Below, in pieces: positions 44,167 through 53,800 of a stretch of 64,000 nt of DNA. The translations under genes were made by a program, and so were the position numbers. Numbering within the stretch: position 1 is the first letter of the stretch; each line of letters starts with the position of its first letter. The notes beneath the pieces are model-generated. The model was not told where the DNA came from and ran no database searches. It was given only the letters and a program-made list of their open reading frames with translations. The DNA is taken from assembly GCF_002939985.1 (NCBI RefSeq), contig NZ_MDFM01000027.1, positions 1 through 64,000 on the forward strand, given 5' to 3'. This DNA is from Xanthomonas hortorum pv. cynarae (lineage in GTDB: Bacteria > Pseudomonadota > Gammaproteobacteria > Xanthomonadales > Xanthomonadaceae).

Positions 44167-44228
44167 ACGTTAAAACACACCAATGGGCGACTGCGGCGCG
44201 CCAGCGAAATGGAGGAGTTCAAAGCGAT
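44167..44228 (-). promoter_or_regulatory. PIP-box plus -10 promoter (HrpX-type) of the candidate effector
   Basis: On the minus strand: ATCGC (44228-44224), 15 bases, TTCGC (44208-44204), then 31 bases, then TAACGT (44172-44167). This fits the plant-inducible-promoter rule TTCGB-N15-TTCGB followed by YANNNT at 30-32 bases, with one mismatch (first T to A). It lies 28 bases upstream of the ATG. HrpX is the known binder of such boxes. Confidence 0.7.
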
Positions 44229-44290
44229 TCTCGTAGATCTGCCTGATGGTGAACATTGGCAAGCTTCCTAGAGTAGCCCGCTCTCTTGCC

Positions 44291-45271
44291 CTAGCCCGCG
44301 CGTAGCAGGACCTTGCCACTGCGTCCCGGTTCGGCACTTGCCGCGGCGGCCTTGGCGGCATCTTCCAGATCGAACACTGCTTCCACCGGCAGGGCCAGGG
44401 TGCCGTCGAGTGCGGCCTTGAGCAGTTCGCCGATCATGCGGCGCTTGTCCTCGGGCTTGGTGGCGGCCGTGGCCTTGCTGCCCCAGAAGCCGCGCACGCT
44501 GGCCTGCTTGAAGATCACATCGCCGCTGGAGATCTGCAGCGGCTCGCCGGTCATCGAGCCGAACGAGATCAGCTCGCCGCTTTCGGCCAGCAGCGCCATC
44601 AACTCTCCGGCCGCGCTGCCGGCCACCGAGTCGATGGCGCGCACGATCGGCGCGTCGCCGGCCAGCGCGCGCGCCTTGTCCTGCCAGCCGTCCTGCGCGG
44701 TGGAGACCGCGTTGCCGATGCCCAGTGCCTGTAACTCGTCCACGCCGGCATCGCGACGCACCAGGTTGATCACGTTGATGCCGCGTGCGGCGGCGAGCAT
44801 GGCTAAGGTCTTGCCGACGGCGCCATTAGCGGTGTTCTGCACGATCCAGTCGCCTTTTTCGACCTGCAGGAACTCGATCAGCATCAAGGCGCTCAGCGGC
44901 ATGGCGATCAGTTGGCAGCCGCGGTCGTCATCGAGTGCGTCGGGCAGCGGGACGACGCCGGAGGCGTCGGCGAGGAAAAACTCCGCCCAGCTTTCGTGCA
45001 CACCGGCTGCGACGACGCGTTGGCCCACCTGCAGGCCTTCGACACCTTCGCCGAGGGCGTCGATCACGCCCGCCGCTTCACTGCCGCCGATGGCCGGGAG
45101 TTCGGGCTTGTAGCCGTAGTTGCCGCGCACGGTCCACAGGTCGTGGTTGTGGATCGGCGAGCGCCGCATCGCGATGCGTACCTGGCCCTTGCCTGGCTGC
45201 GGCGTGGGCCGCTCGCCAAGTTCGAGCACCTTGGCGGGGTCGCCGAATTGGGTGTGGATGGCTGCGCGCAT
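44291..45271 (-). CDS. zinc-type alcohol dehydrogenase-like / MECR-like NADPH oxidoreductase
   Basis: A 326-residue medium-chain dehydrogenase/reductase without catalytic zinc ligands. The N-terminus MRAAIHTQFGDPAKVLELGE, the GGSEAAGVIDALGEGVEGLQ core and the cofactor loop QNTANGAVGKTLAMLAAARG are like trans-2-enoyl thioester reductases and quinone-oxidoreductase-type enzymes. It most likely uses NADPH to reduce an enoyl or quinone substrate. The ATG at 45271 has AGGAG seven bases upstream. It is the first housekeeping-type gene right of the accessory block, on the same strand as the effector gene but with its own start region. Confidence 0.82.
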   Translation of the reverse strand: MRAAIHTQFGDPAKVLELGERPTPQPGKGQVRIAMRRSPIHNHDLWTVRGNYGYKPELPAIGGSEAAGVIDALGEGVEGLQVGQRVVAAGVHESWAEFFLADASGVVPLPDALDDDRGCQLIAMPLSALMLIEFLQVEKGDWIVQNTANGAVGKTLAMLAAARGINVINLVRRDAGVDELQALGIGNAVSTAQDGWQDKARALAGDAPIVRAIDSVAGSAAGELMALLAESGELISFGSMTGEPLQISSGDVIFKQASVRGFWGSKATAATKPEDKRRMIGELLKAALDGTLALPVEAVFDLEDAAKAAAASAEPGRSGKVLLRAG

Positions 45272-45453
45272 GGAGGTCTCCTGCCGGGCACGCTCTTGCT
45301 GCGACGCGCCCGATCGTTGTGAAAGGTGGCGCGATGCTATCGGCAGGGCTGCAAGGGAGGGATGAAACGAACGGAACTGCTGTGTGAAGTTGTTGGCGTG
45401 CGCGAGTAGTGAGGTTGGTCTGCTGCAGCGCTGGAGGATTTGCTGCTGGCCGA

Positions 45454-45505
45454 CCCTCATCCGCCCTTCGGGCACCTTCTCCCGGAGGGAGAAGGGAGGC
45501 GTCGC
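45454..45505. repeat. GC-rich dyad repeat, Xanthomonas intergenic type
   Basis: CCCTCATCCGCCCTTCGGGC followed by ACCTTCTCCCGGAGGGAGAAGG: two small hairpins (GCCC/GGGC and CTTCTCCC/GGGAGAAG). Related in sequence to the repeats at 12029 and 15587. Confidence 0.6.
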
Positions 45506-45601
45506 GCATGTCTACGTTTGCCTGCTGCTGCCCTGCTGCTGCCCTGTCTATTGCCGCACCCTCACGTACCGCAGGGAGACAGCGGCGTTTGCATCGCCGT
45601 C

Positions 45602-48271
45602 TTACTCGGCCGGCGGCAGCACCACATCCGGCTTGGCCGCTTCCGGGCTGACGCGCTCGATGGTGTGCCGCAGCTCGCGGCCCAGGATGAACTTGGCATC
45701 CTTGGCCCACGCATCCAGGCGCTCGTCGAACACCAGCTTGCTGTTCTCGTCCGGCCACACCAGGCGCAGTTCGCGCAGTTTCTGGATGAAGCTGCGGAAC
45801 AGGGTCTTGTCGAAGAACTCCGGGGCGGCCGGGGCATACAACAGGCTCAGGCGTTGCGCAGCCTGTTGGCACAGGCTTTCCAGTTCGCCGGCGCCGAGCA
45901 CGCCGGGGCCGTTCTTCACCAGCACCGAGATGGCGATGTAATAGCGCTCGAACGCCTGCTGCAACGAGTGGCCGATCGCACGCAGGCGGAACACTTCATC
46001 GGTCTGCCCGGTGTTACGGGTCAGCACGCCGCCATCGTCGTCGGCGACGTTGAGCAACAGGCCTTCGCGCACGAACATGTCGATGGTCTGTTCGATACGT
46101 TCGGCGAAGCGATCTTCGCTCCACGGCAGGAACAACTCCGCCTGCAGGAACGGGTACACGGTGCGGCCCAGCCGCAGCAGGCCGGCACGGCTCATGCGGC
46201 GGTTGTTCTGGAAGCAGCACGCCACCCACGACGATGCGGTAAACAAATGCAGCACGTTGTTGCGGAAGTAGCTCAGCAACACCGCGGTGTCGCCGCTGAC
46301 GCTGAGCACATCGCCCAGCGGATGCGACACACGCGTGAGCACGTTGATCTCTTCGGCGTGGGTGATGATGCGCGCCGGGGTGTGCGGGGTGACGGTGACG
46401 CGGTCCGAATACGGCATCTCCGCCAGCAGCTTCTTGCACAACTCGATCTGCGCGATCAGGTCGGCCTCGCCCATCGCGTGCTTGGGTGTGGACAGCAGCG
46501 CCAACGCCAGCAGGTTGATCGGGTTGACGTCGGCGGCGCAGTTGATGCGGGTCTGGATCTGCGTGGACAGCGTATCCACCGCCGGTGCCAGCCAACTGGG
46601 TTTTTCATCGTCGGGCAGCGGTTGGCCATCCCACTCCGGGGCGTGCTTGGCCAGCACGTCGTTGAGCGCGATCGGCTCGCCGAAGTTCACCACCACCTGC
46701 CCGTAGTTCTGCTTGAGCACCTTCGGGATCGACCACAGCAACCCCCAGATGGATTCTTTTTCCTTGGGCCGGCCAGTGAGCTCGTCCAGATAACTATTGC
46801 CTTCCATCAGCTTTTCGTAGCCGATGTAGACCGGCTGGAACAGCACCGGCTTGCGCGGCTGGCGCAGGTAGGCGCGCAGCGTCATGGCAATCATGCCGCC
46901 CTTGGGCTGCAGCAAACGGCCGGTGCGCGAGCGCCCGCCTTCGACGAAGTACTCGATCGAATAGCCGCCGGCCACCAATTGGGCGACGTATTCGCTGAGC
47001 ACCGCCGAATACAGCGCGTTGCCGCGGATACTGCGGCGGATGAAGAACGCACCGCCCTTGCGCAGCAGCGTGCCGACCACCGGCAGATTGAGATTGATGC
47101 CGGCCACGATATGCGGCGGCACGATGCCGCGTTCGTACAGCAGGTAGCTCAGCAGCAGGTAATCCATATGGCTGCGGTGGCTGGGCACGTAGACCACTTC
47201 GTGCCCGGGCGCGGCCTGTTTGAGCTTGTCCAGGTGATGCACCAGCACGCCGGCGTAGATGCGGTTCCAGACGTGGGTGAGCAGGAAGCTGGCCGAGCGC
47301 ACCACCGGGCTGGAATAGTCGGCGGCGATTTCCCAGGCGTAGGCGTGCGCCTTGCGCCAGGCATCGACCGGCTTGGAGTTGTCGCGCCTGGCCTGGGTGG
47401 CGATGGCCTCGCGCACCGAGTCGGCGGCCAGCACCTGGTCCACCAGCAGGCGGCGGGTGGACAGATCCGGCCCGATCACCGCCTCGCGGATACGCCGGAA
47501 ATGCGTGCGCAACACGCGCTGCAATTTGCGCAGGGTGCGCTCGGGCGGCAGGCCCTCGGCCATGGTCTGGCGCAGCGAGATCGGCGGGGCGAAGCGCACG
47601 ATGGTGGTGCGGCCGTTGAGCAGCACCGCCAGCAGGCGCCGGAAGCGGCCCACCAGCGCCCAGTTTTCCGAGAACAGCACTGCGAACCAGCCGCTCTGCT
47701 TGTCCGGCGCGCGGCCGACGAAGATCGACACCGGCACCAGATGCACGTCCAGGTCGTCGCGCACGCGGTGCGCCTGCAGCAACTTGGCCAGCGAGTCGGA
47801 ATGGGTCTTGCCGCCGCGCTGCTCGGGGATCAACGAATTACTGCTGCTGCGCCGCGACAGCGCCAGGTAGGCGCGCTTGCGCTGCAGCGGGTCGCCCGGC
47901 AGTGGCACCAGTGGCGAGGGCAGCCCGGCCTCGCGGCAGGCCTTGTCCAGGATCAGCGCGCTGGACAGGCCGTAGTCCTCCAGCACGTAGACCACCGGCG
48001 TGCCGTCGTCGTAGCGGCTCGGTTGATCCGGTTCGATGGTCAGGCTCAGCCACGGGTCGGCCAGCCGGCCAAGCAGGCGCGCCCACCACGGACGTTTGGC
48101 GTTACGGGCGGCGGCGACGGCCGGCGCGATCGACGGCGCGGCGTCCGGCGGAACCGGTACGGCCGTCGGCAATGCCGCGGCTGTGGCACCGAGATCGGCG
48201 GCGGCAGCGCTGGGCGGGGCGGACTGGCCGTCCGGGAACGGCAGGGGATTTTGTTCTGGCATCACGGTCAT
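45602..48271 (-). CDS. plsB: glycerol-3-phosphate 1-O-acyltransferase
   Basis: An 889-residue inner-membrane enzyme that transfers an acyl chain to sn-glycerol-3-phosphate, the first step of phospholipid synthesis. The acyltransferase motifs are VPSHRSHMDYLLLSY (HxxxxD), GAFFIRRSIRGNALYSAVL, YFVEGGRSRTGRLLQPKGGM and VLFQPVYIGYEKLMEG. The N-terminus is a low-complexity Ala/Pro stretch, then a long helical region. The start at 48271 overlaps the stop of the upstream lipoprotein gene (TAATG), suggesting translational coupling; a second ATG at 48262 is possible. It belongs to the common PlsB family and is probably essential. Confidence 0.95.
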   Translation of the reverse strand: MTVMPEQNPLPFPDGQSAPPSAAAADLGATAAALPTAVPVPPDAAPSIAPAVAAARNAKRPWWARLLGRLADPWLSLTIEPDQPSRYDDGTPVVYVLEDYGLSSALILDKACREAGLPSPLVPLPGDPLQRKRAYLALSRRSSSNSLIPEQRGGKTHSDSLAKLLQAHRVRDDLDVHLVPVSIFVGRAPDKQSGWFAVLFSENWALVGRFRRLLAVLLNGRTTIVRFAPPISLRQTMAEGLPPERTLRKLQRVLRTHFRRIREAVIGPDLSTRRLLVDQVLAADSVREAIATQARRDNSKPVDAWRKAHAYAWEIAADYSSPVVRSASFLLTHVWNRIYAGVLVHHLDKLKQAAPGHEVVYVPSHRSHMDYLLLSYLLYERGIVPPHIVAGINLNLPVVGTLLRKGGAFFIRRSIRGNALYSAVLSEYVAQLVAGGYSIEYFVEGGRSRTGRLLQPKGGMIAMTLRAYLRQPRKPVLFQPVYIGYEKLMEGNSYLDELTGRPKEKESIWGLLWSIPKVLKQNYGQVVVNFGEPIALNDVLAKHAPEWDGQPLPDDEKPSWLAPAVDTLSTQIQTRINCAADVNPINLLALALLSTPKHAMGEADLIAQIELCKKLLAEMPYSDRVTVTPHTPARIITHAEEINVLTRVSHPLGDVLSVSGDTAVLLSYFRNNVLHLFTASSWVACCFQNNRRMSRAGLLRLGRTVYPFLQAELFLPWSEDRFAERIEQTIDMFVREGLLLNVADDDGGVLTRNTGQTDEVFRLRAIGHSLQQAFERYYIAISVLVKNGPGVLGAGELESLCQQAAQRLSLLYAPAAPEFFDKTLFRSFIQKLRELRLVWPDENSKLVFDERLDAWAKDAKFILGRELRHTIERVSPEAAKPDVVLPPAE

Positions 48272-49245
48272 TATCGCCCAGCCGGGCGTTGCCCGGTGGC
48301 GGCGGGCTTGGCGGGCGCGGCCGGCGGGGTGTCGGGCGCTGCAGCGGCGTCGGGTAAGGGCGCGGCCGGCGCGGCGCTGAGCAGCGCCTGCACCTCGTCC
48401 TGGGTTTGCTGCGGGTACCAATGGCCTTCGCGCTTGAGCAGGGCGATGGTGAGGTCGATGTCATGCGCAGCCAGGGGATAGCGCAGCCGTACCTGGGCGC
48501 GCTCGCCCTCCTGTTTGATCAGGCCGGTGCGCAGCGCATCCAGGCTGCTGTCCAGCGACAGGTCGTAGCGCTCCAGCACCTGCTTGGCCGCTTCCCAGAA
48601 CGGCCCGAGCCGGCGCAGGCTCTCTTCCATCCCCAAGCGCTGCAGATCGGCGTCCGAGCCGATGCCGGTGGCGCGGGCGGCAGTCACCAGGTCGGTGATG
48701 CTGGCCTTGGCACGGGCGCGATCGGCCAGCGGCGCGGTGGCGGCCCAGGCGCTCAGCGCGTCGACCAGTTGCACGTAATGCGCGCGCTGCTCGGGCTGGT
48801 AGTCGTTGCGGCTGCGCAGGTATTGCACGCCGAACTGGCCCAGCGACTGCGCGGCCTGGCGGATGCCCTGCGCCTGCCCGGCCAGTTGCGCATCGAAGGC
48901 CTGTTGCAGCTGGCGTTCGGCACCGGGCGCCGACAGCGTGCCGAGCAGGTTGCCCACCTCATTGGGCAGCGGCAGCTCGGTCAGCGGCCAGCGGCTGGCA
49001 CCGCTGCGCCAGGCCGCTTCCAGCTGGGTGTACTGCGCAGGCGTGACCCGGATCCGCGCATAGGCAACCAGATCGTTGCGCCGCAATGGCATGGTCATCG
49101 ACTGCATCGCCGCTGCCGGCTCGGCGGTGGCGCCGGGCAAGGCAGCGGCAGTGTCGCTGCGCTGGCAGCTGCTGGCGCATAGCGCTGCCAGCAGCACCCA
49201 CGCGATGGACTGGAACCGGCCGGCGCGGACGGTGGATAGCGACAT
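48271..49245 (-). CDS. lipoprotein of unknown function coupled to plsB
   Basis: A 324-residue predicted lipoprotein. The N-terminus MSLSTVRAGRFQSIAWVLLA then ALCASSC has a lipobox (ASSC). The mature part contains helical segments with RNDLVAYARIRVTPAQYTQL and DIDLTIALLKREGHWYPQQT; the C-terminal tail is Ala/Pro-rich. The alternating helical charge pattern and the YP/REGxWY end resemble DUF-type proteins near plsB in xanthomonads, but I do not recognise a function. Its stop overlaps the plsB start (TAATG), so production of the two should be linked. Confidence 0.8.
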   Translation of the reverse strand: MSLSTVRAGRFQSIAWVLLAALCASSCQRSDTAAALPGATAEPAAAMQSMTMPLRRNDLVAYARIRVTPAQYTQLEAAWRSGASRWPLTELPLPNEVGNLLGTLSAPGAERQLQQAFDAQLAGQAQGIRQAAQSLGQFGVQYLRSRNDYQPEQRAHYVQLVDALSAWAATAPLADRARAKASITDLVTAARATGIGSDADLQRLGMEESLRRLGPFWEAAKQVLERYDLSLDSSLDALRTGLIKQEGERAQVRLRYPLAAHDIDLTIALLKREGHWYPQQTQDEVQALLSAAPAAPLPDAAAAPDTPPAAPAKPAATGQRPAGR

Positions 49246-49653
49246 GCGCACGATGTTCCCCTGATCGATCGGCGCATCTTGCTGTCTGAATGCGTTGGCG
49301 GCAAGGCGCGCGACAACCGTGCGCTCGGGTACGGTGGAAAACGTTAGATTTTCGTAGTTCCAGGCATGTTGTCGTCCAGTGTCCGACATTGACCGCTGTT
49401 GTCTTCTCCGGACAAACTTGTCCAGGCGTCTGCTCCGAGCCCTTGTGCCGCCTGCGTTTGCTGCAATGCTGCAGCGCATCATGTAAGCGCTTGCAGTTCC
49501 TGCTAGCGTGCGCGCCATCTCGTTCTGAGATCGCCATCGGTCGGGGCCGATGTCATCCATGTGCATGTGTGGCACGAATGTTCTGCGCCAGCGGACCATG
49601 CGCCCTGACCCGGCGCGCGGCGCCAGGCGCGTTGTTTTGGGGAGTGCGAGAGC
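49246..49653. other. 408-bp divergent region before LacI-type gene
   Basis: It holds a LacI-type operator (separate entry) and an inverted repeat GGACAA-AC-TTGTCC (49410-49423). The rest shows no coding frame. Promoters of the lipoprotein/plsB pair (minus) and the LacI gene (plus) must lie here. Confidence 0.55.
49482..49495 (+). promoter_or_regulatory. LacI-family operator candidate
   Basis: TGTAAGCGCTTGCA is a near-perfect palindrome around AAGCGCTT, the classical LacI/GalR-family site. It differs from the xyl box, so it more likely serves the LacI-type regulator encoded 158 bases downstream. Confidence 0.6.
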
Positions 49654-50706
49654 ATGAGTCGACCAAGGTCCGAAGGCGGTAGCGTCACCATCAAGGATGT
49701 CGCGCGCGAAGCGCAGGTGTCGGTGGCCACGGTCTCGCGCACCATGAACGGGCATCAGCACGTGGCCGAGTCGGTGCGCGAACGCGTGTTGCAGGTCGCC
49801 CGTGCGCTGCACTACATCCCGCATCACGCCGCGCGCAGCTTGAGCAGCCGTCGCACCCACACCATCGGCGTGGTGTTGCCGGACCTGCATGGCGAATTCT
49901 TTTCTGAATTGATCCGCGGCATCGACCAGGTCGCGCGCGAGCAGGGCTATCACCTGCTGGTGTCCAGCTCGCACGGCGACCCGCAGGCGCAGCGCAAGGC
50001 GCTGGAACGCCTGCCCGGGCGCGTGGACGGGGTGGTGGTGATGTCGCCCTCGCTGGGCGACTCCGGCGTGCACGAAGACGCGCTGCCCGGCGGCCTGCCG
50101 GCAGTGCTGCTCAACTGCGCCGGCACGGCCAGCCAGCGCCCGGTGCTCAACGTGGACAACTACGGCGGCGCGCGGTTGATGACGCGGCATCTGCGCGACA
50201 GCGGCCATCGCCGCATCGCCTTCATCGCCGGGCCGGCCGACAACTTCGACGCGCATGAGCGTCTGCGCGGCTACCGCGACGAGCTGGCGCTGGATGCGCA
50301 GGCGCAGCCGTGGGTGCTGCCGGGCAACTTCGATGAAGAATCCGGCTACCGCGCCGGCCAGACGCTGGCGCAGGACACGCGCCCGGATGCGGTGTTTGCG
50401 GCCAACGACATGATGGCGCTGGGCTGCCTGTTCGCGCTCGGCCATGCCGGGCTGAAGGTGCCGCAGGACATCGCGCTGGCCGGCTTCGACGACGTGCCGA
50501 TGGCGCGCTACGTGCTGCCGGCGCTGACCACCATGCGGGTGGATATCGCCGGGCTGGGCGCGCGTGCATTGCAATTGTTGCTGGGTCAGCAACTGATCGA
50601 TGCGCCCGCCCCGCCCGCCGATGCCGCCCCGCCGGCGTTTTCCGAGATGGTTCCCGAATTGATCGTGCGCGCTTCCAGCGCGCCGCGTGCTGCGCCTCCT
50701 ACCTGA
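49654..50706 (+). CDS. LacI-family transcriptional regulator
   Basis: A 350-residue repressor. The helix-turn-helix is VTIKDVAREAQVSVATVSRT, followed by the hinge helix (HYIPHHAARSLSSRRTHTIG) and a sugar-sensing domain (VLPDLHGEFFSELIRGIDQV, later FDDVPMARYVLPALTTMRVD). It lies 143 bases upstream of a TonB-dependent receptor gene and a tryptophan-halogenase-like gene on the same strand, an arrangement common in carbohydrate-uptake loci of xanthomonads and caulobacters. Self-regulation through the palindrome at 49482-49495 is likely. The sugar inducer is unknown. Confidence 0.9.
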   Translation: MSRPRSEGGSVTIKDVAREAQVSVATVSRTMNGHQHVAESVRERVLQVARALHYIPHHAARSLSSRRTHTIGVVLPDLHGEFFSELIRGIDQVAREQGYHLLVSSSHGDPQAQRKALERLPGRVDGVVVMSPSLGDSGVHEDALPGGLPAVLLNCAGTASQRPVLNVDNYGGARLMTRHLRDSGHRRIAFIAGPADNFDAHERLRGYRDELALDAQAQPWVLPGNFDEESGYRAGQTLAQDTRPDAVFAANDMMALGCLFALGHAGLKVPQDIALAGFDDVPMARYVLPALTTMRVDIAGLGARALQLLLGQQLIDAPAPPADAAPPAFSEMVPELIVRASSAPRAAPPT

Positions 50707-50849
50707 GACGCGCCACCTTTCTGCTGATTTTGTGTTTCTTGCAGTACCTGCTGTTGTTGCTAGCCGTTCCCGTTTCACCACACCAAGCACCAACCTGACG
50801 CGCCAGTCACTTCACTGGTTCGCGCTTTACCCCTGGGAGGGGGAAAGTC

Positions 50850-53800
50850 ATGAAGAATCACCGCACCGTCTCCACCCTGCCCGCACGTAGCCTGTTGTGC
50901 TGCGCCCTGGCTGCCTCGTTGTTCGCCACCACCCCGGCCATGGCCCAGTCCAGCAACGCCACGTTGCGCGGCCAGGTCGCGTCCGCGCAAAGCGGCAGCG
51001 AGGTCGTCGTCACCAACCTCGCCACCGGCTCGGTGCGACGCGCACCGGTCAATGCGAACGGCAACTACACCATCGTCGGTTTGCAGCCGGGCACCTACAA
51101 GGTTGAATCCAACGGCGCCAGCCGCACGGTGACCCTGTCGGTGGCTTCCAGCGCCACCGTCGATCTCGGCACGGAGGCGGCAGCAGCGCCGGCCGGCGAT
51201 GCGACCACGCTGGACACGGTGACGGTCAGCGCGCCGATGATTCGCGACGTGAAAACTTCGGAAGTGGGCAACACCGTGTCGCTGCGCCAGATCCAGCAGC
51301 TGCCGCAGGCCACGCGTAACTTCCTGGAATTTGCCGACACCGTGCCGGGCATGGTGTTCACCATCGACCAGGACGGCAACACCAAGTTGCGCGGCGGTGC
51401 GTCCAACGCCAGCTCCAGCAATCTGTACATTGATGGCGTGAGCCAGAAGAGCTACGTCTCCGGCGGCGGCATTGCCGGCCAGGACGAGACCCAGGGCAAT
51501 CCGTTCCCGCAGTTGGCGATCGGCGAATACAAGGTCATTACCTCCAACTACAAGGCCGAGTACGGCCAGATCAGCGGCGCGGCCATCACTGCGGCAACCA
51601 AGTCCGGCACCAACGAGTTCCACGGCGAGGCGTTCTACCGCTTCACCAATCAGGACCTGCGTAAAGAGCGCCCGGACGAAGCCGATGGCAAGGTCGACTC
51701 GCAGACCAAGGAATACGGGTTTGCGATCGGCGGACCGCTGATCCAGGACCGCATGCATTTCTTCTTCGCCTACGAAGGCAAGGACAACGTCGCGCCCAAG
51801 AGCGTGCAGCCCAGTGCCGAAGCGACGCCCTTCATCGGGTTGTTGCCGTCGAACCTGCGCGATCAATACGGCGCGTCGAACATGCCGTTCAGCGAGGACC
51901 TGTACTTCGGCAAGATCGACTTCGAACCGACCGATAACGATCGTATCGAATTGGCCACGCAGTACCGCGACGAAACCCAGGTCAGCAACGTGGGCGGCCA
52001 GAACGCGCCCGACCGCGCCGTGGACAAGGTCAACAAGGACAAGCGCACCAGCCTGCGTTGGCAGCACAGTGCCGATGGCTGGTTCAACGAAGCCATCCTC
52101 ACCACCGAGGATTCGCGCAATCTGCCGACGCCGCGCGGCGTCGGCAATGGTTCGATCTACACCTACATCGATCGCACCCAGGCCGACCCGCGCCAGTGGG
52201 TGTTTCTCAATACCGGCGCCGCCAGCGGCGAAGACTTCAAACTGCGCAGCCAGAAGGGCTGGTCGTTCCAGAACGACCTGACCTTCAATGCGCTGGAGTG
52301 GCACGGCGAGCACACCATCAAGACCGGCGTGACCTACCGCGACATCAAGCTGACCTCGCGCGAATCCAGCTCGCTCAATCCGCAGTTCAGTTATGAAGTC
52401 GGCCAGAACGGCGTGGCGCCGGTGCCGTTCCAGGTGCGCTACATCCGTGCGTTCGACAATCCCGGCCAGCTGCCGGTGGTCGAATCGCCGTCCAAGCAGT
52501 ACGGCATCTATCTGCAGGACGACTGGGCTGCCACCGACAAGCTGATGATCAACATCGGCGTGCGCTACGACTACGAAGACACCCCGGCCTACACCGACTT
52601 CGTGACCTCGCAGCCGTTCGTGGATGCGCTGTATTCCGACGATCCGGAAAACCCCGGTCAGCCGTGGGCCAACCGCCTGCTGCCCAGCGGCGTCAACGTG
52701 GCCGATTACATCAGCACCGGTAACAACCGCAAGAACTTCAAGGACGCCTGGGCGCCGCGTCTGGGTTTCTCGTACGACCTGTTCGGCGATGAGGCGGCGG
52801 TGATCCACGGCGGTGCAGGTCGTTCCTACGACCGCAATCTGTTCGAGCAGCTGGCGCTGGAATCGGTCAAGGCCGCGTTGTCGCCGGTGGTGGTGTACTT
52901 CAGCGATGCCGCCAGCGGCCAGGGCTGCTTCCGCACCGACCGTGTCTGCGCCCCATGGAATCCGGCGTTTCTCAACGGTATCGATCAGCTCAATACGATC
53001 GATGGCACCAACGACAGCTCCGAGCTTTTCATGTTCAAGAACAAGCTCAAGACCCCGTACAGCGACCAGTACAGCATCGGCATCAGCAACCAGGTCGGCG
53101 ACTGGCTGACCGATGTCACCTTCCAGCGCATCCTGTCTTACGACGGCCTGGTGATGAGCCTGGTCAACCGCTATCCGAACGGCGCGTATTTCGATGCCAA
53201 CGGTGGCGTGCCGTGGGGCGAGCCGGTGCCTGGCTACCGCAATACCATCATCGGCGACAACGGTCTGGAGCAGCGCAGCAGCCAGGTCTTGCTGTCGGCC
53301 GAAAAGCCCTACACCAAGGAATCGGGTTGGGGCTTGAACCTGGCCTATACCCACACCAGCGCGCGCCAGAACCGCAACATCGACGAGCCGTTTGCGTTCG
53401 ACAAGGCCACCATCCGCGACTACCCGTTCGTGAAGTCCGATGCGGCCTCTGCGCATCGCTTCGTGGCTTCCGGCTCGCTGGATGGTCCGTGGGGCGTCAC
53501 CTTCGGCGCCAAGCTGGTGTTGGCCACGCCGGAGCCGATCAACACGATTGCCTGCTACGGCTTCACCGATCCCGATGGCGGCACCTGCCAGCAGGTCGGC
53601 GTCGTACCGCCGGGCAACGGCAAGTTCCTGCTCGGCGGCAAGATCTGGGGGTATCGCACCGTCGATCTGCAGGCCACCAAGGACTTCACCGTGGCCGGCG
53701 ACTTCAAGCTGACCGCTCGGGTCAACGTGCTCAACGCGTTCGACTTCAAGAACTTCACCCAGTACGAATACAACAGCTTCGGCAGCAACGGACGGCTTGA

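Noticed and set aside
45440..48481. 1013-codon plus-strand frame opposite plsB
   Set aside because: Composition is His/Gln/Arg-rich, typical of an antisense shadow, and plsB on the other strand carries all acyltransferase motifs.
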